From: Paenibacillus sp. Soil750
GTDB lineage: Bacteria > Bacillota > Bacilli > Paenibacillales > NBRC-103111
Reading direction: 5' to 3'
Length of the DNA stretch: 64,000 bases
Assembly (NCBI RefSeq): GCF_001428045.1
Contig: NZ_LMSD01000009.1
Span: 1 to 64,000 of the forward strand
Below the pieces are notes generated by a model, which saw nothing but the letters and a program-made list of their open reading frames with translations, was not told where the DNA came from and did not search any database. Positions 55,192-64,000 of the stretch are shown piece after piece. A program made the position numbers and the translations under genes. How positions within the stretch are numbered: position 1 is the stretch's first letter; every line of letters begins with the position of its first letter.

Positions 55192-55367
55192 AAAAGGAAA
55201 GCCGAAGGGTCACTTCAATTAAAAATCGTTTGAAATCTTCCCTACACCGCTCGAAGTTTGGTATTATCTATAATGACAAAATCATCAGGACCTATGGAAA
55301 TATTTTAATTTCGCATGAAAATAGGTTATGATAGGGAATGACATCATAATAGAAAGTGGGATCCATA

Positions 55368-56078
55368 GTGGGACGTAAATGGAATAATATAAAAGAGAAG
55401 AAAGCTTCGAATGATGCAAGTACGAGTCGCGTGTACGCGAAGTTCGGCCTCGAAATTTATGTAGCAGCACGTAAAGGTGAACCAGACCCGGAATCAAACC
55501 GTGCGTTGAAAGTTGTTCTTGAACGCGCCAAAACGTACAATGTACCGAAAGCGATCATTGATCGTGCCATCAATAAAGCCAAAGGCAGCTCCGATGAAAT
55601 CTATGAAGAGCTTCGTTATGAAGGCTTTGGACCGAATGGTTCCATGGTTATTGTGGACACGCTAACGAATAATGTAAACCGTACCGCGTCAAGCGTTCGT
55701 GCCGCATTTAGTAAAAATGGTGGTAACATGGGGGTAACGGGTTCTGTTGCTTACATGTTTGATGCGACAGCGGCGATCGGTATTGAAGATAAAAGCATTG
55801 ATGAGATCATGGAAATTCTGATGGAAGCGGACGTGAATGTTCGTGATCTTCTTGAAGAAGAAGACATGGTTATGGTGTATGCAGAGCCCGAGGAGTTCCA
55901 CGCCGTTCAAGAGGCGCTCAAAAAGGCGGGCATCACGGATTTCGCAGTTGCTGAGTTGACGATGATTGCTCAAAACAACGTTACGTTATCCGATGACGCA
56001 CAAGTGCAATTTGATAAAATGATTGACGCTTTGGAAGATTTAGAGGATGTTCAACAAGTGTATCACAACGTGGAATAG
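55368..56078 (+). CDS. yeeI: YebC/PmpR-family protein, YeeI type
   Basis: This 236-residue protein is near-identical in motif content to Bacillus Yee[21 protein letters not shown] at the start, [44 protein letters not shown] and [13 protein letters not shown] at the end. YebC/PmpR proteins are DNA- or ribosome-associated; some act as transcription regulators, and some help translation of proline-rich sequences. The start GTG 55368 matches the family N-terminus, and the GTG at 55356 would add four residues. It is monocistronic with a strong terminator. Confidence 0.92.
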   Translation: MGRKWNNIKEKKASNDASTSRVYAKFGLEIYVAARKGEPDPESNRALKVVLERAKTYNVPKAIIDRAINKAKGSSDEIYEELRYEGFGPNGSMVIVDTLTNNVNRTASSVRAAFSKNGGNMGVTGSVAYMFDATAAIGIEDKSIDEIMEILMEADVNVRDLLEEEDMVMVYAEPEEFHAVQEALKKAGITDFAVAELTMIAQNNVTLSDDAQVQFDKMIDALEDLEDVQQVYHNVE

Positions 56079-56089
56079 GTTATAGTTGG

Positions 56090-56130
56090 AAAAAGCAGTG
56101 CGAGATTTAGCCCTCGCACTGCTTTTTATT
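56090..56130 (+). terminator. Rho-independent terminator after yeeI
   Basis: AAAAAGCAGTGCGAG pairs perfectly with CTCGCACTGCTTTTT around ATTTAGCC. Confidence 0.92.
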
Positions 56131-56289
56131 ATGTCATTTATTCGGTCATCAGGATAGGTTGGCAGTTGCAGTGGTAATTGTTGGTAGAGAGCAATTTATC
56201 ATATACGAGATTCAATAGTGAAAGAAAAGCATAAAGTTTCCGACTTCACTAATAGGATAAATATTCCAAGTAATAATGAATTAAACGCT

Positions 56290-56322
56290 TGTGCCTCTAG
56301 CATGTAGGGGCGCATTTTTTTT
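56290..56322 (+). terminator. Orphan rho-independent terminator
   Basis: TGTGCCTCTA pairs with TAGGGGCGCA (wobbles) around GCATG and is followed by eight T. No gene is found between it and the previous terminator at 56090-56130, so it may end a small RNA of roughly 100-150 bases. The rest of 56131-56490 shows only a repeat-B word and a possible promoter. Confidence 0.6.
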
Positions 56323-56411
56323 GTATTATATGGTAATTTCCCCATGCGTACATCACTTTTTTAATCCCAAATTGCTGAAAAACGGCCCAAATTCCCCCCA
56401 TTTACGTCTTT

Positions 56412-56448
56412 TTGATGTGCATGTAGACTAACTCTATTAGCGTTATAC
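56412..56448 (+). promoter_or_regulatory. Possible promoter of the S8 protease and repeat-B word
   Basis: TTGATG (56412-56417) and TATTAG (56435-56440) are 17 bp apart. The 13-mer ATTAGCGTTATAC (56436-56448), shared with 26833-26845, overlaps the -10. Confidence 0.4.
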
Positions 56449-56490
56449 CTATTTGATAATAGAGAGTAAATAACAGTGAGGAGAGAAATT

Positions 56491-59400
56491 ATGCGTATAA
56501 GTAAATGTAGCCAAATGACCTTAAAAGCTTTAGCTGGTTTGTTAGTCGTATCATCATTTCTTCCCTATCAAGCATTTGCTAATAGTCCTTCTCCACAACC
56601 AGAGAGTCTATTAAAAAATCTATCGATTGAGCAAAAGAAAGCGCTAACCGAAATTCAAGTTGGACGACCTGTCATTTCGCCAGAAATCAATCTGAAGAGT
56701 GCTACATTGACAAATGTCATCATTGAATTTAAGCAGGCTCCTGCTAAGGTAGAAGTGATTAAGCAAGCGGCAGAGGGCATTCACATCTCACCTACAGCCG
56801 CGCAATCTCATGCAGAAGAAAATCATGACATATTTAAAAAGTTTGTGCAAAAAAAGCAAGGCAAGACGCCATCTATTCCTGAAATTAATCCATTAGTTAT
56901 AGGTGAAAAGAACATACAAATTACAAGAGAGTATCACCATGCAATTAACGGCGTAGCCATGACCCTGCCAGGTTCTGATATTGAATCGTTATTGCAATCA
57001 GGCGTCGTAAATCGAATTTGGAAAGATAACGTCGTTAAGCTTGATCCGAAGGAAGCGGCCTTGTCATCTGCTCAAATTGAAGCACTGACCAAGCAACAAA
57101 CCGATGAGAATCGTATTCCTTTAGATGGTATTGACGTTCTTCACGATAAAGGTATTAAAGGGACAGGGATCAAAGTTGGTGTCCTTGATACCGGGATCGA
57201 CTATAATCATCCTGATTTAAAGGATGTGTATAAAGGGTATAAGGCTCAACGGAATGTTGATCCGAAGTCAATCGATCCAACAACAGTTAAAGGATGGGAC
57301 TTCATCGATAACGATGCGGATCCTATGGAAACGACATACAAGGATTGGGAAGAGGCTGGAAAACCAGAAGGAGCTACTTATTTCACTTCTCATGGAACTC
57401 ACGTATCGGGAACGATCGCTGGCCAAGGAAGCAATAACGTTGGTTCTCCCGCTTTAGGTGTAGCGCCGGAAGTTGATCTTTATGCTTATCGTGTATTAGG
57501 TCCCTATGGCAGTGGAGCTGAGAGTGGCATAATTGCAGCCATTGATAAATCTATTAAAGATGGGATGCAAGTCATTAATTTATCCTTGGGAGCCACATAC
57601 AATGATCCACTAGCACCTGAATCTACAGCGATTAACAATGCAACGCTCTCTGGCGTAGTTTGTCTTGTGGCTGCTGGTAATTCAGGACCAAATGAGAGAA
57701 CCGTAACTGTACCTGGCGTAACAGCGCTTGGGATTACAGTTGGAGCAAGCAATTTCTCCATGTCCATTCCAACGGTATCTGCGACTGTCTATTCGACCGT
57801 TGCTACACAACTTCCGGATATGAAACTGCTAGCCAAAAATTTTACGGATAACCTTGAAGATTTAACAGGACAGGCATTCCCTATCGAATTCGCGGGACTA
57901 GGTATGACTAATGACTTTGAAGGCAAGGACTTTACGGGGAAGGTTGCTCTAATTCAGCGTGGGGAAAATGCTTTAGATGAGAAAGTCGTTAATGCGAGAG
58001 CGGCTGGAGCGGAAGCGGTTCTCATGTTCAATAATGTCGAAGGCGAAATTCCGCATTATACAGGGCAAGGTCCTAAATTTATCCCTTCTTTCCGGTTAAC
58101 CAAAGCGGAAGGGGAGTTCTTATTAGGATTAGATAGTTTGCCTACAATTACGTTTGGTCATGTTAGCAGTTTGGAAACAGAAGGTAATCAACTAGCAGAT
58201 TTTAGTGGAAGAGGACCGGTCAATACGAATTACGACATTAAACCGGATGTAATTGGGCCGGGTGTGGCTGTTTACTCCAGCTACCCAGAGTATATCAATA
58301 GTCCAGAAGATGGGATTGATTATTCGTCTGCCTATGCTCGTATATCTGGCACATCGATGGCTACACCGCACATGGCAGGTATTGCCGCACTGATTTTGCA
58401 AAAAAATCCTACGTACACGCCTTTTGATGTAAAGGCTGCATTGATGAATACCGCAGATGCGCTGAATGGTACATATTCTGTTTATGAAGTGGGTGCGGGA
58501 TTAGTTGATGTTGTCGAAGCGGTTTATGCGACTACTTCTATTAAAGTAATAGATAAGACGCTAAACGTAAACAATGAGGGCGAACTAGTCGAAATCGAAG
58601 ATCCAACTGGCTCCATATTTTTTGGGAACCACGCGAAAGTTGTTAATAAAGCCGTAGAAGAGAGCAGACGTCTGAGCATTCAAAACAGAAGCGTTGAAAA
58701 TAAACAATTTACGTTCTCCGTTGAGTATCTGCCGGCTAAGCCTGGTGTACCGAATGCTGCGGCAAATGGTGTTACAGTTACGGTTCCAAACACGGTGAAT
58801 GTGGCAGCCAATCAGTTGTTCGATCTGACAGCGAGCATTCAGGTGCCGGCCCATGCAGCATTAGGCAGATATGAAGGATATATTAACATTGTGAGTGCAG
58901 ATGCTACACAAACAGTAGAGAAATATCGAATTCCTTTCGCTGTTCGTGTAGTTGAGCCTGGAATTGAGTATATACAATTAAGTAATCAGGCCATTATGAC
59001 GGATATTCCTGAAATCATGCATCCATTTCAAGAAGACCCAATTAAAATATTGTTCTTTAAATTAAATAGTGCTATTCAAACCATCGATGTGCTCATTTCA
59101 GATAAAAACGGAAAAGTGTTGGGAAGTGCTAATGGTGGTACGCTTAATGCGGTTGATGTGCCGTTAGACCAAGAGATATATATCTACCCCGTTGGCGGAT
59201 GGGTGTATCCTTTAATAGGAGATCCTACTGATCCAACCATTAGTGCTGATGCTGTCAACTTACCTGAAGGTGCTTACACAATCAAGATGATTGCGACGGA
59301 AGCGAATGGTCACACATTTACAAAAGAACAAGCATTTGTTGTTGATAATACATTACCTGAACTCAAATTCCTTGATTATGCGCCAGGAGTTTATGAAGTT

Positions 59401-60780
59401 AGTGATGATATGTATACAGTTGAAGAGATAGATGGAAAAAGCCATCGTGCGCTCTGGGTGCATGCCAACGTACATGATACAGCGATTGAATCATTGGCCA
59501 CATCAAAAATCACGCAATCCGCTAATCATTTGTACTATTATGAAAATCAAAATGTTTTCCCTGACGGAGAATTCCCAATTCAAGCGAACGGGAATGTGAA
59601 GTTCGGTGTGACGCCAGAGGATTTACAAGATCATCCGTTAACGATGAATGTATTCCCTATTGATATGGCTACAAATGCTCGTCTGATTCGAGATTTCCGT
59701 CACTACGGATTTATCAAAGCAGGCTCGGCATATGTTGTACCGCAGTATAACAAGAAAAAAGTGTATCTTGGTGATGAGATTACCATGACCTTAAACTTAA
59801 ATAATGTTGAAAAGCTAATCTCAGGTCAATATACAGTAGATTACTATAAGCATTTTAAATTTGTAGATGTCAAGGTAAATCCTGCTTTTCAAAAAGTAGC
59901 TGCCCAAAAAGGCCTGAAGGTGAACGTGGATAAGCCAGTTGTAACGGACCACGATGTGTACGAAGCGAAACAAATGGTGAAAGTTGGAGCAACCATTTCA
60001 GGAAACAATTTCCATGGGATTGATGGAGACAGTGCCTTCCTAGATGTCACGTTTAAATTAGTAGATGATAAGTGGTTTGGGGTAATCAAAGATACGATGA
60101 ATATCGAGCAAAATATCGAAGAGTTTTTCTACAAGAAATATGGTGAAACTGTACAAACAATAGCACCTGTGTTTAATCAAATCAATGGATTTGATATTAT
60201 TCCAAAACACTCAACAATTTCATCTGTAACTTGGGTGGAGGCCTTTCTAGATGAGAATGGTTACTTGGATTGGACGAAGGATTTAAGTGAAATCGGCTCT
60301 AAAGTGTTTGCGAAATCGGCGGATGGCAAAACGTATGAGGGAACTGTTGATCCAAGCGGCGTATTTTACATTGATAATCTCCCTGTCACGAAACAAGCTT
60401 ATGAAGTCATTGTAGAGGTCCCAGGGCATTTGAGAAGTAAATTATCGGTCCAATTGAGTAAAACAGAAGGTGGCGAGCTGATCGGGACAAATCAATTGCT
60501 TGGACAATTACAACCGATTAGCTACGCCGGAGATGTGAATGGTGATGGGATGATCGACATTGAAGATCTCAAGAAAGTCGCCAACGCTTTCGGAAAATCC
60601 TCCAAGAAAGAGGACATAAATCAAGATGGAACCGTGGACGAGAAAGAAGTTCGTTACATTGAAAAGAACTTCCTGAAGATGGATCCTGATGTGAAAGGTA
60701 AGAGTAAACCGAAAGAAAAAGACGGGAAAAAGGATTTGGCTTATTACTTGATTGAACTCGGTCTTAAGCCAATTAACTAG
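56491..60780 (+). CDS. Secreted S8 subtilisin-type protease with PA, cohesin-like and dockerin-like modules
   Basis: This 1429-residue protein has a signal peptide (1-about 33) and an inhibitor I9-like prodomain (about 60-190). The subtilisin domain carries the triad Asp233 (GVLDTGIDYNHPD), His301 (SHGTHVSGTIAG) and Ser622 (SGTSMATPHMAG). A PA domain (about 455-570: GKVALIQRG, AAGAEAVLMFNN) is inserted, as in Vpr-type proteases. Fn3-like domains follow. A cohesin-like module (about 1090-1190: VYLGDEITMTLNLNNV, GDSAFLDVTFKL), a small Ig-like domain and a C-terminal dockerin-like pair of calcium loops (about 1345-1400: DVNGDGMIDIEDLKK, DINQDGTVDEKEV) end the protein. It degrades extracellular protein or processes peptides. 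ATG 56491 has GAGGAGAG at 6-7 bases; GTG 56476 precedes that site. Confidence 0.88.
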   Translation: MRISKCSQMTLKALAGLLVVSSFLPYQAFANSPSPQPESLLKNLSIEQKKALTEIQVGRPVISPEINLKSATLTNVIIEFKQAPAKVEVIKQAAEGIHISPTAAQSHAEENHDIFKKFVQKKQGKTPSIPEINPLVIGEKNIQITREYHHAINGVAMTLPGSDIESLLQSGVVNRIWKDNVVKLDPKEAALSSAQIEALTKQQTDENRIPLDGIDVLHDKGIKGTGIKVGVLDTGIDYNHPDLKDVYKGYKAQRNVDPKSIDPTTVKGWDFIDNDADPMETTYKDWEEAGKPEGATYFTSHGTHVSGTIAGQGSNNVGSPALGVAPEVDLYAYRVLGPYGSGAESGIIAAIDKSIKDGMQVINLSLGATYNDPLAPESTAINNATLSGVVCLVAAGNSGPNERTVTVPGVTALGITVGASNFSMSIPTVSATVYSTVATQLPDMKLLAKNFTDNLEDLTGQAFPIEFAGLGMTNDFEGKDFTGKVALIQRGENALDEKVVNARAAGAEAVLMFNNVEGEIPHYTGQGPKFIPSFRLTKAEGEFLLGLDSLPTITFGHVSSLETEGNQLADFSGRGPVNTNYDIKPDVIGPGVAVYSSYPEYINSPEDGIDYSSAYARISGTSMATPHMAGIAALILQKNPTYTPFDVKAALMNTADALNGTYSVYEVGAGLVDVVEAVYATTSIKVIDKTLNVNNEGELVEIEDPTGSIFFGNHAKVVNKAVEESRRLSIQNRSVENKQFTFSVEYLPAKPGVPNAAANGVTVTVPNTVNVAANQLFDLTASIQVPAHAALGRYEGYINIVSADATQTVEKYRIPFAVRVVEPGIEYIQLSNQAIMTDIPEIMHPFQEDPIKILFFKLNSAIQTIDVLISDKNGKVLGSANGGTLNAVDVPLDQEIYIYPVGGWVYPLIGDPTDPTISADAVNLPEGAYTIKMIATEANGHTFTKEQAFVVDNTLPELKFLDYAPGVYEVSDDMYTVEEIDGKSHRALWVHANVHDTAIESLATSKITQSANHLYYYENQNVFPDGEFPIQANGNVKFGVTPEDLQDHPLTMNVFPIDMATNARLIRDFRHYGFIKAGSAYVVPQYNKKKVYLGDEITMTLNLNNVEKLISGQYTVDYYKHFKFVDVKVNPAFQKVAAQKGLKVNVDKPVVTDHDVYEAKQMVKVGATISGNNFHGIDGDSAFLDVTFKLVDDKWFGVIKDTMNIEQNIEEFFYKKYGETVQTIAPVFNQINGFDIIPKHSTISSVTWVEAFLDENGYLDWTKDLSEIGSKVFAKSADGKTYEGTVDPSGVFYIDNLPVTKQAYEVIVEVPGHLRSKLSVQLSKTEGGELIGTNQLLGQLQPISYAGDVNGDGMIDIEDLKKVANAFGKSSKKEDINQDGTVDEKEVRYIEKNFLKMDPDVKGKSKPKEKDGKKDLAYYLIELGLKPIN

Positions 60781-60792
60781 ATTACAAGAAAA

Positions 60793-62025
60793 TCAATTCA
60801 CTTTATTCATCACTTTGGTTGCGATATCCAAAGCCTTATCGGGTTGATTCGTCTTCATGTAAAAGGCAAATAATTCTTTCTCCGAATTTTGGATTAGATA
60901 TGTATTGCCCGATTCTCTAAACTTAGGTAGAGCTATATCACTTAAATAGACATGATACTCGTGTTCCCTATTCTGTATCAAGAGAAGGAGGAGCTGAAGC
61001 AGATGCATATAGAAGATTTCCTTCAGCTTCTTGGCTAGGGCTAGCCCATCTTTGGCGATTTGCATTAATTCTTCACTTGGCAGTAGATTCCCATGTAAAC
61101 AACTTCGAATATATCCCTCCAAAGAAAGCAGGTATCCACCTGTTTTCTTTTCTTTTAAATTCATGGATTGCTGGTAGTACTTGCTGGCAAGCTTATAATT
61201 TTCTCTTCTCATGTACTCATAAGCCAAATTATGTAGAACTCTTGCTTTACGAACAGGTGCTTGGCAGATATCGCAACTTTGAATCAGCTTCTCAAACCGT
61301 CGAATGGTTTCTTTGAAGTCGCGGCTCTTCTCATCTTTGACTTGAATCAGCATCAGCATTTCGGCATCGATAATTCTTAAGAAGCTATTGATACCTTTGA
61401 AAAAAGCAAGTGATTTCTCAGCATAGAAGTAAGCCATGACGGGTGACTGAATGGCGTGATAGGCTGAGGCTAAATGATAATAGTACTCGGGATTATTGTA
61501 ATCCTCATGAACAATCGCCGTTAACGTATCAATAGCTTTTAAGTATTCTTGTTTCGACATATAGTACATCCCCATGACATGTTTGTATAAATTACTTTCA
61601 TACAGGGGAAGTTGCTGAACATCCTTATGGAAGATTTTAATTACCTTGTAGGCTTTATCGGCTTGGTTGTGCATCAAATAGTAGCGGGCCTTCAGCAAGT
61701 TGTAAAGTGGTTGGTAGTCTGAGAGTTGGATAAGCGGTTCCTGTTCCAGTTCTTTATACAACACAGCCATTTCCTCAAATAGCTGCTCAATAATAACGTC
61801 ATGCCAATGATGAAGACGTGTTCTTATATTTTTAAGCCGAATGGCTTCTAATGAAATATCGATTTGCATTCGTTTGGACAGAAAGGTGATAATCTCAGGT
61901 GAATATTCAGTAGATCCACGTTCAATTTTACTAATATGTGTGTCAGAGCAAATACCTCGCCCCAGTTGCTCCTGCGTTAATTGGGATTTCTCTCGATAGA
62001 ATTTAATAATTTTCCCTTCATACAT
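60793..62025 (-). CDS. XRE-type HTH regulator with TPR-like repeats (RRNPP-like)
   Basis: This 410-residue cytoplasmic regulator has an N-terminal helix-turn-helix (about 5-65: KIIKFYREKSQLTQEQLGRGICSDTHISKIERG). About 330 residues of helical TPR-like repeats follow (LYNLLKARYYLMHNQADKAY, YYHLASAYHAIQSPVMAYFYAEKSL, VLHNLAYEYMRRENYKLASKYYQQSM). That layout fits Rgg/PlcR/PrgX-type quorum-sensing regulators that bind short peptides. No linked propeptide gene is obvious. It converges with the S8 protease, 12 bases between stops. The ATG at 62025 has GGGGGAA at 6-8 bases; an upstream TTG at 62040 precedes that site. Confidence 0.82.
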   Translation of the reverse strand: MYEGKIIKFYREKSQLTQEQLGRGICSDTHISKIERGSTEYSPEIITFLSKRMQIDISLEAIRLKNIRTRLHHWHDVIIEQLFEEMAVLYKELEQEPLIQLSDYQPLYNLLKARYYLMHNQADKAYKVIKIFHKDVQQLPLYESNLYKHVMGMYYMSKQEYLKAIDTLTAIVHEDYNNPEYYYHLASAYHAIQSPVMAYFYAEKSLAFFKGINSFLRIIDAEMLMLIQVKDEKSRDFKETIRRFEKLIQSCDICQAPVRKARVLHNLAYEYMRRENYKLASKYYQQSMNLKEKKTGGYLLSLEGYIRSCLHGNLLPSEELMQIAKDGLALAKKLKEIFYMHLLQLLLLLIQNREHEYHVYLSDIALPKFRESGNTYLIQNSEKELFAFYMKTNQPDKALDIATKVMNKVN

Positions 62026-62294
62026 ACTAAATTCCCCCAAGTTTCGTCGAAAGTGATTACGATCTCATTGTACATTAAAATAGGTGTAGAGGCACATTCG
62101 ATTAATTGGTATAAATTTCTATAATAAGGAGATTTCATAGTGCATTTTCTTTCTCGTTGTTAACTTTGATGGTTAAGACGATCCCTCCCATTGCCATCCC
62201 CCTGGGCCATCATTTATCCTAAAGAGATACAAAGAGCGTAATAAAAAGCAAGGTTCGCAAGAATGTCCCGTTTCGAGCCATGCTCGAGTGATTC

Positions 62295-62313
62295 TATAAT
62301 GAAAACGTATCCA
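62295..62313 (+). promoter_or_regulatory. -10 box overlapping a cre-like site
   Basis: TATAAT (62295-62300) with a weak -35 (TTCGAG) at 17 bp is followed directly by TGAAAACGTATCCA (62300-62313), a two-mismatch CcpA site at the expected transcription start of the binding-protein gene. The rest of 62026-62347 contains only a short GTG frame of seven codons (62140-62163). Confidence 0.5.
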
Positions 62314-62347
62314 GTTGAATTAATAGGCGAACGAGGGGGAAATGGCC

Positions 62348-64000
62348 ATGAAGCAAGGGAGAAAATACGGGGCGGTTTCAATAGGCTCCATGATGTTATT
62401 ATCAGTTGTCGCAAGTGCATGTAGTAATTCGACGGCTCAACCAGAGGCGTCCAAATCCGCAACTGCTGCGGCATCGGCTAGTCCGGTGGCTGCTCAAACG
62501 GCAGCAGTGAAAGTAGACCCGTTGGCGAAATATGTTCCGCCAATTGAAGTGACGACGGTGCGATCGGTGGACGCAACTTTCAAATATGCAGCTGGCGATT
62601 CGATCGACAGCAATATCTGGACCAAAATTTTCGAGCAAGACTACGGGATTAAAGTGAAAAATGCGTGGTCGGTTGATTCAACGCAGTACCATCAGAAGCT
62701 GAATGTGTCTATCGCATCGGGCGATATTCCGGATTTCCTTGAGGTGAATAAAGAGGAAATGAAGCGTTTGGCGGATGCGGGTCAGTTAGAGGACTTAACG
62801 AAAGTATGGGCACAATACAGCTCGCCGTATTTGAAAGATATGTTGAACCAAGATGGTGGAATTGGGATTAAGGCAGCTACAATTGACGGCAAAATGCTTG
62901 GCATTCCTCACACGTTCAGTAACGGCGGTATCAGCACAGCTGAAATGATCTACGTACGAACGGATTGGTTGCAGAAGCTGAAATTGCCTGAACCCAAAAC
63001 GATGGATGATGTGATTAAAATAGCAACTGCATTTGCCAAACAAGATCCAGACGGAAACGGGAAAGATGATACGATTGGGCTTGCGGTAAATAAAGATTTC
63101 TGGGATTATGGGCACGGTTCATTGCGTGGCTTCTTTAACGGCTATCATGGTTATACCGATATTTTCATTAAGAATCCATCAGGTAAATTGGTATATGGTT
63201 TTGTTCAAAAAGAACTAAAAGCGCCTTTGAAGAAGCTCCAAGAGCTCTATAAGGATGGCGTGCTTGATAAGGAATTTGGCGTTAAACCGCCAGCTAAAAT
63301 CCAAGAAGATGTAGCAGCAGGACGTGTCGGGCTTGCCTACGGATTAGTGTCAGATGGCGGCTATATCCAGAAGGAGAATCACACGAAGGATCCGAAAGCG
63401 CAATGGAAAGTGTTCCCAATTGTTTCTGCAGATAGTCAGCCAGCTGTACCGCAGCTTTACGACACAGCCGGTACGTTTTATGTGGTGAAAAAAGGATCGA
63501 AGCATCCGGAAGCGGCTATTAAGTTAGCGAATATCTATATCAATCGTTTTTACGAGAAATCGTATGCACCGGATCCGAACCCATTCATTACCGATTCGAA
63601 AACGGGGATTATGGCAGCGAAATATGCGCCAGTTACGATGGATTCGCTAAATACGAATCTAGATGCCTATCACCAAGTGCAAGAATCCTTAAAGACCGGC
63701 GATGGCAGTAAACTTGGATTCCCAGCCAGTGTTCATTTTGATCGCATGACGAAGTTCAAAGCTGGTGATGACACGATGTGGTTTAGCAATATCGTAATGG
63801 GCGATGGCGGCAGTTATAGTGTTATTGATCAATATAACAAAGCGAAGATCGGACAATATAATTTGTTCCTAGCTCCAGCAACGCCGACGATGTCCGAGAA
63901 GCTGCCGACGTTGAAGAAGAAAGTCGCTGAAACGTTCACTAAGATCATCATGGGTGATTCATCCGTCGATGAGTTCGACAAGTTCGCTGAAGAGTTCCAA
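62348..64000 (+). CDS. Extracellular solute-binding lipoprotein (3' end beyond the window)
   Basis: The 551 codons in the window encode a signal peptide ending in the lipobox VASAC (Cys25) and an Ala/Ser-rich linker. The mature family 1 sugar-binding protein shows SIASGDIPDFLEVN, DGKMLGIPHTFSN, VRTDWLQKLKLPEPKTMDD and DPDGNGKDDTIGLAV. It is of the LipO/YtcQ class found with LplB/YtcP permeases; permease genes are likely beyond the right edge. ATG 62348 has GAGGGGG 8 bases upstream; ATG 62342 abuts that site. The frame remains open at 64000. Confidence 0.87.
   Translation, partial: MKQGRKYGAVSIGSMMLLSVVASACSNSTAQPEASKSATAAASASPVAAQTAAVKVDPLAKYVPPIEVTTVRSVDATFKYAAGDSIDSNIWTKIFEQDYGIKVKNAWSVDSTQYHQKLNVSIASGDIPDFLEVNKEEMKRLADAGQLEDLTKVWAQYSSPYLKDMLNQDGGIGIKAATIDGKMLGIPHTFSNGGISTAEMIYVRTDWLQKLKLPEPKTMDDVIKIATAFAKQDPDGNGKDDTIGLAVNKDFWDYGHGSLRGFFNGYHGYTDIFIKNPSGKLVYGFVQKELKAPLKKLQELYKDGVLDKEFGVKPPAKIQEDVAAGRVGLAYGLVSDGGYIQKENHTKDPKAQWKVFPIVSADSQPAVPQLYDTAGTFYVVKKGSKHPEAAIKLANIYINRFYEKSYAPDPNPFITDSKTGIMAAKYAPVTMDSLNTNLDAYHQVQESLKTGDGSKLGFPASVHFDRMTKFKAGDDTMWFSNIVMGDGGSYSVIDQYNKAKIGQYNLFLAPATPTMSEKLPTLKKKVAETFTKIIMGDSSVDEFDKFAEEFQ

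Noticed and set aside
62120-62163. Promoter plus seven-codon signalling peptide gene
   Set aside because: The TATAAT directly abuts the ribosome binding site, so a transcript from it would lack the site; seven codons is also too short for a normal propeptide.

Overview
The window looks like chromosomal DNA of a Paenibacillus-type Firmicute (Paenibacillus/Cohnella group). The support is strong AGGAGG-type ribosome binding sites with GTG/TTG starts, many YesM/YesN and AraC/cupin regulators, LplB/YtcP-type sugar ABC permeases with lipoprotein binding proteins, SLH-anchored surface proteins, and a close match to the Bacillus YeeI (YebC/PmpR) protein. No rRNA, tRNA, prophage or CRISPR-Cas was seen. 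The only mobile-element trace is the first 12 codons of a possible transposase at the left edge.

Layout. 1-570: transposase-like edge and a degenerate intergenic repeat. 571-5317: a hybrid sensor kinase with two kinase modules, its overlapping SARP-type response regulator, and a CheY-like protein. 5464-8235: HD phosphohydrolase and a MerR/MFS efflux operon. 8517-18835: secreted GH43-ricin protein, YesN/YesM two-component pair, two ABC permeases, binding lipoprotein and a deacetylase-like TIM-barrel protein. 19361-23581: a 1406-residue GH9 enzyme. 23690-27516: MarR regulator, CBS protein, LtaS-like enzyme and a small endonuclease-like protein. 27658-32362: AraC regulator divergent from GH2 and GH88 genes. 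32581-37747: membrane protein, amidohydrolase-Rieske operon followed by a broken gene, an unusual tandem stem-loop array, a YVTN beta-propeller and an SMP-30 protein. 37807-44096: remnants of a sensor kinase and a 1774-residue beta-helix/SLH protein. 44168-49362: AraC divergent from GH127, then PhyH dioxygenase divergent from another AraC. 49574-56078: S-layer protein, six-hairpin glycosidase-like protein and YeeI. 56491-64000: S8 protease carrying both cohesin-like and dockerin-like modules, an XRE-TPR regulator, and a binding lipoprotein cut by the right edge.

How it fits together. The glycoside hydrolases (GH43, GH9, GH2, GH88, GH127, a six-hairpin enzyme and a beta-helix protein) point to breakdown of plant cell-wall side chains such as arabinogalactan or rhamnogalacturonan. 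Oligosaccharides would enter through the ABC system and expression would be set by YesMN and AraC sensors. Four cre-like sites lie upstream of the GH9, beta-helix, S-layer and terminal lipoprotein genes and suggest CcpA control.

The least explained structures are the 52-bp stem-loop tandem array at 35310-35606, two families of dispersed intergenic repeats, the combined cohesin/dockerin protease beside a RRNPP-like regulator, and several gene remnants. All family assignments come from reading motifs; no database search was run.
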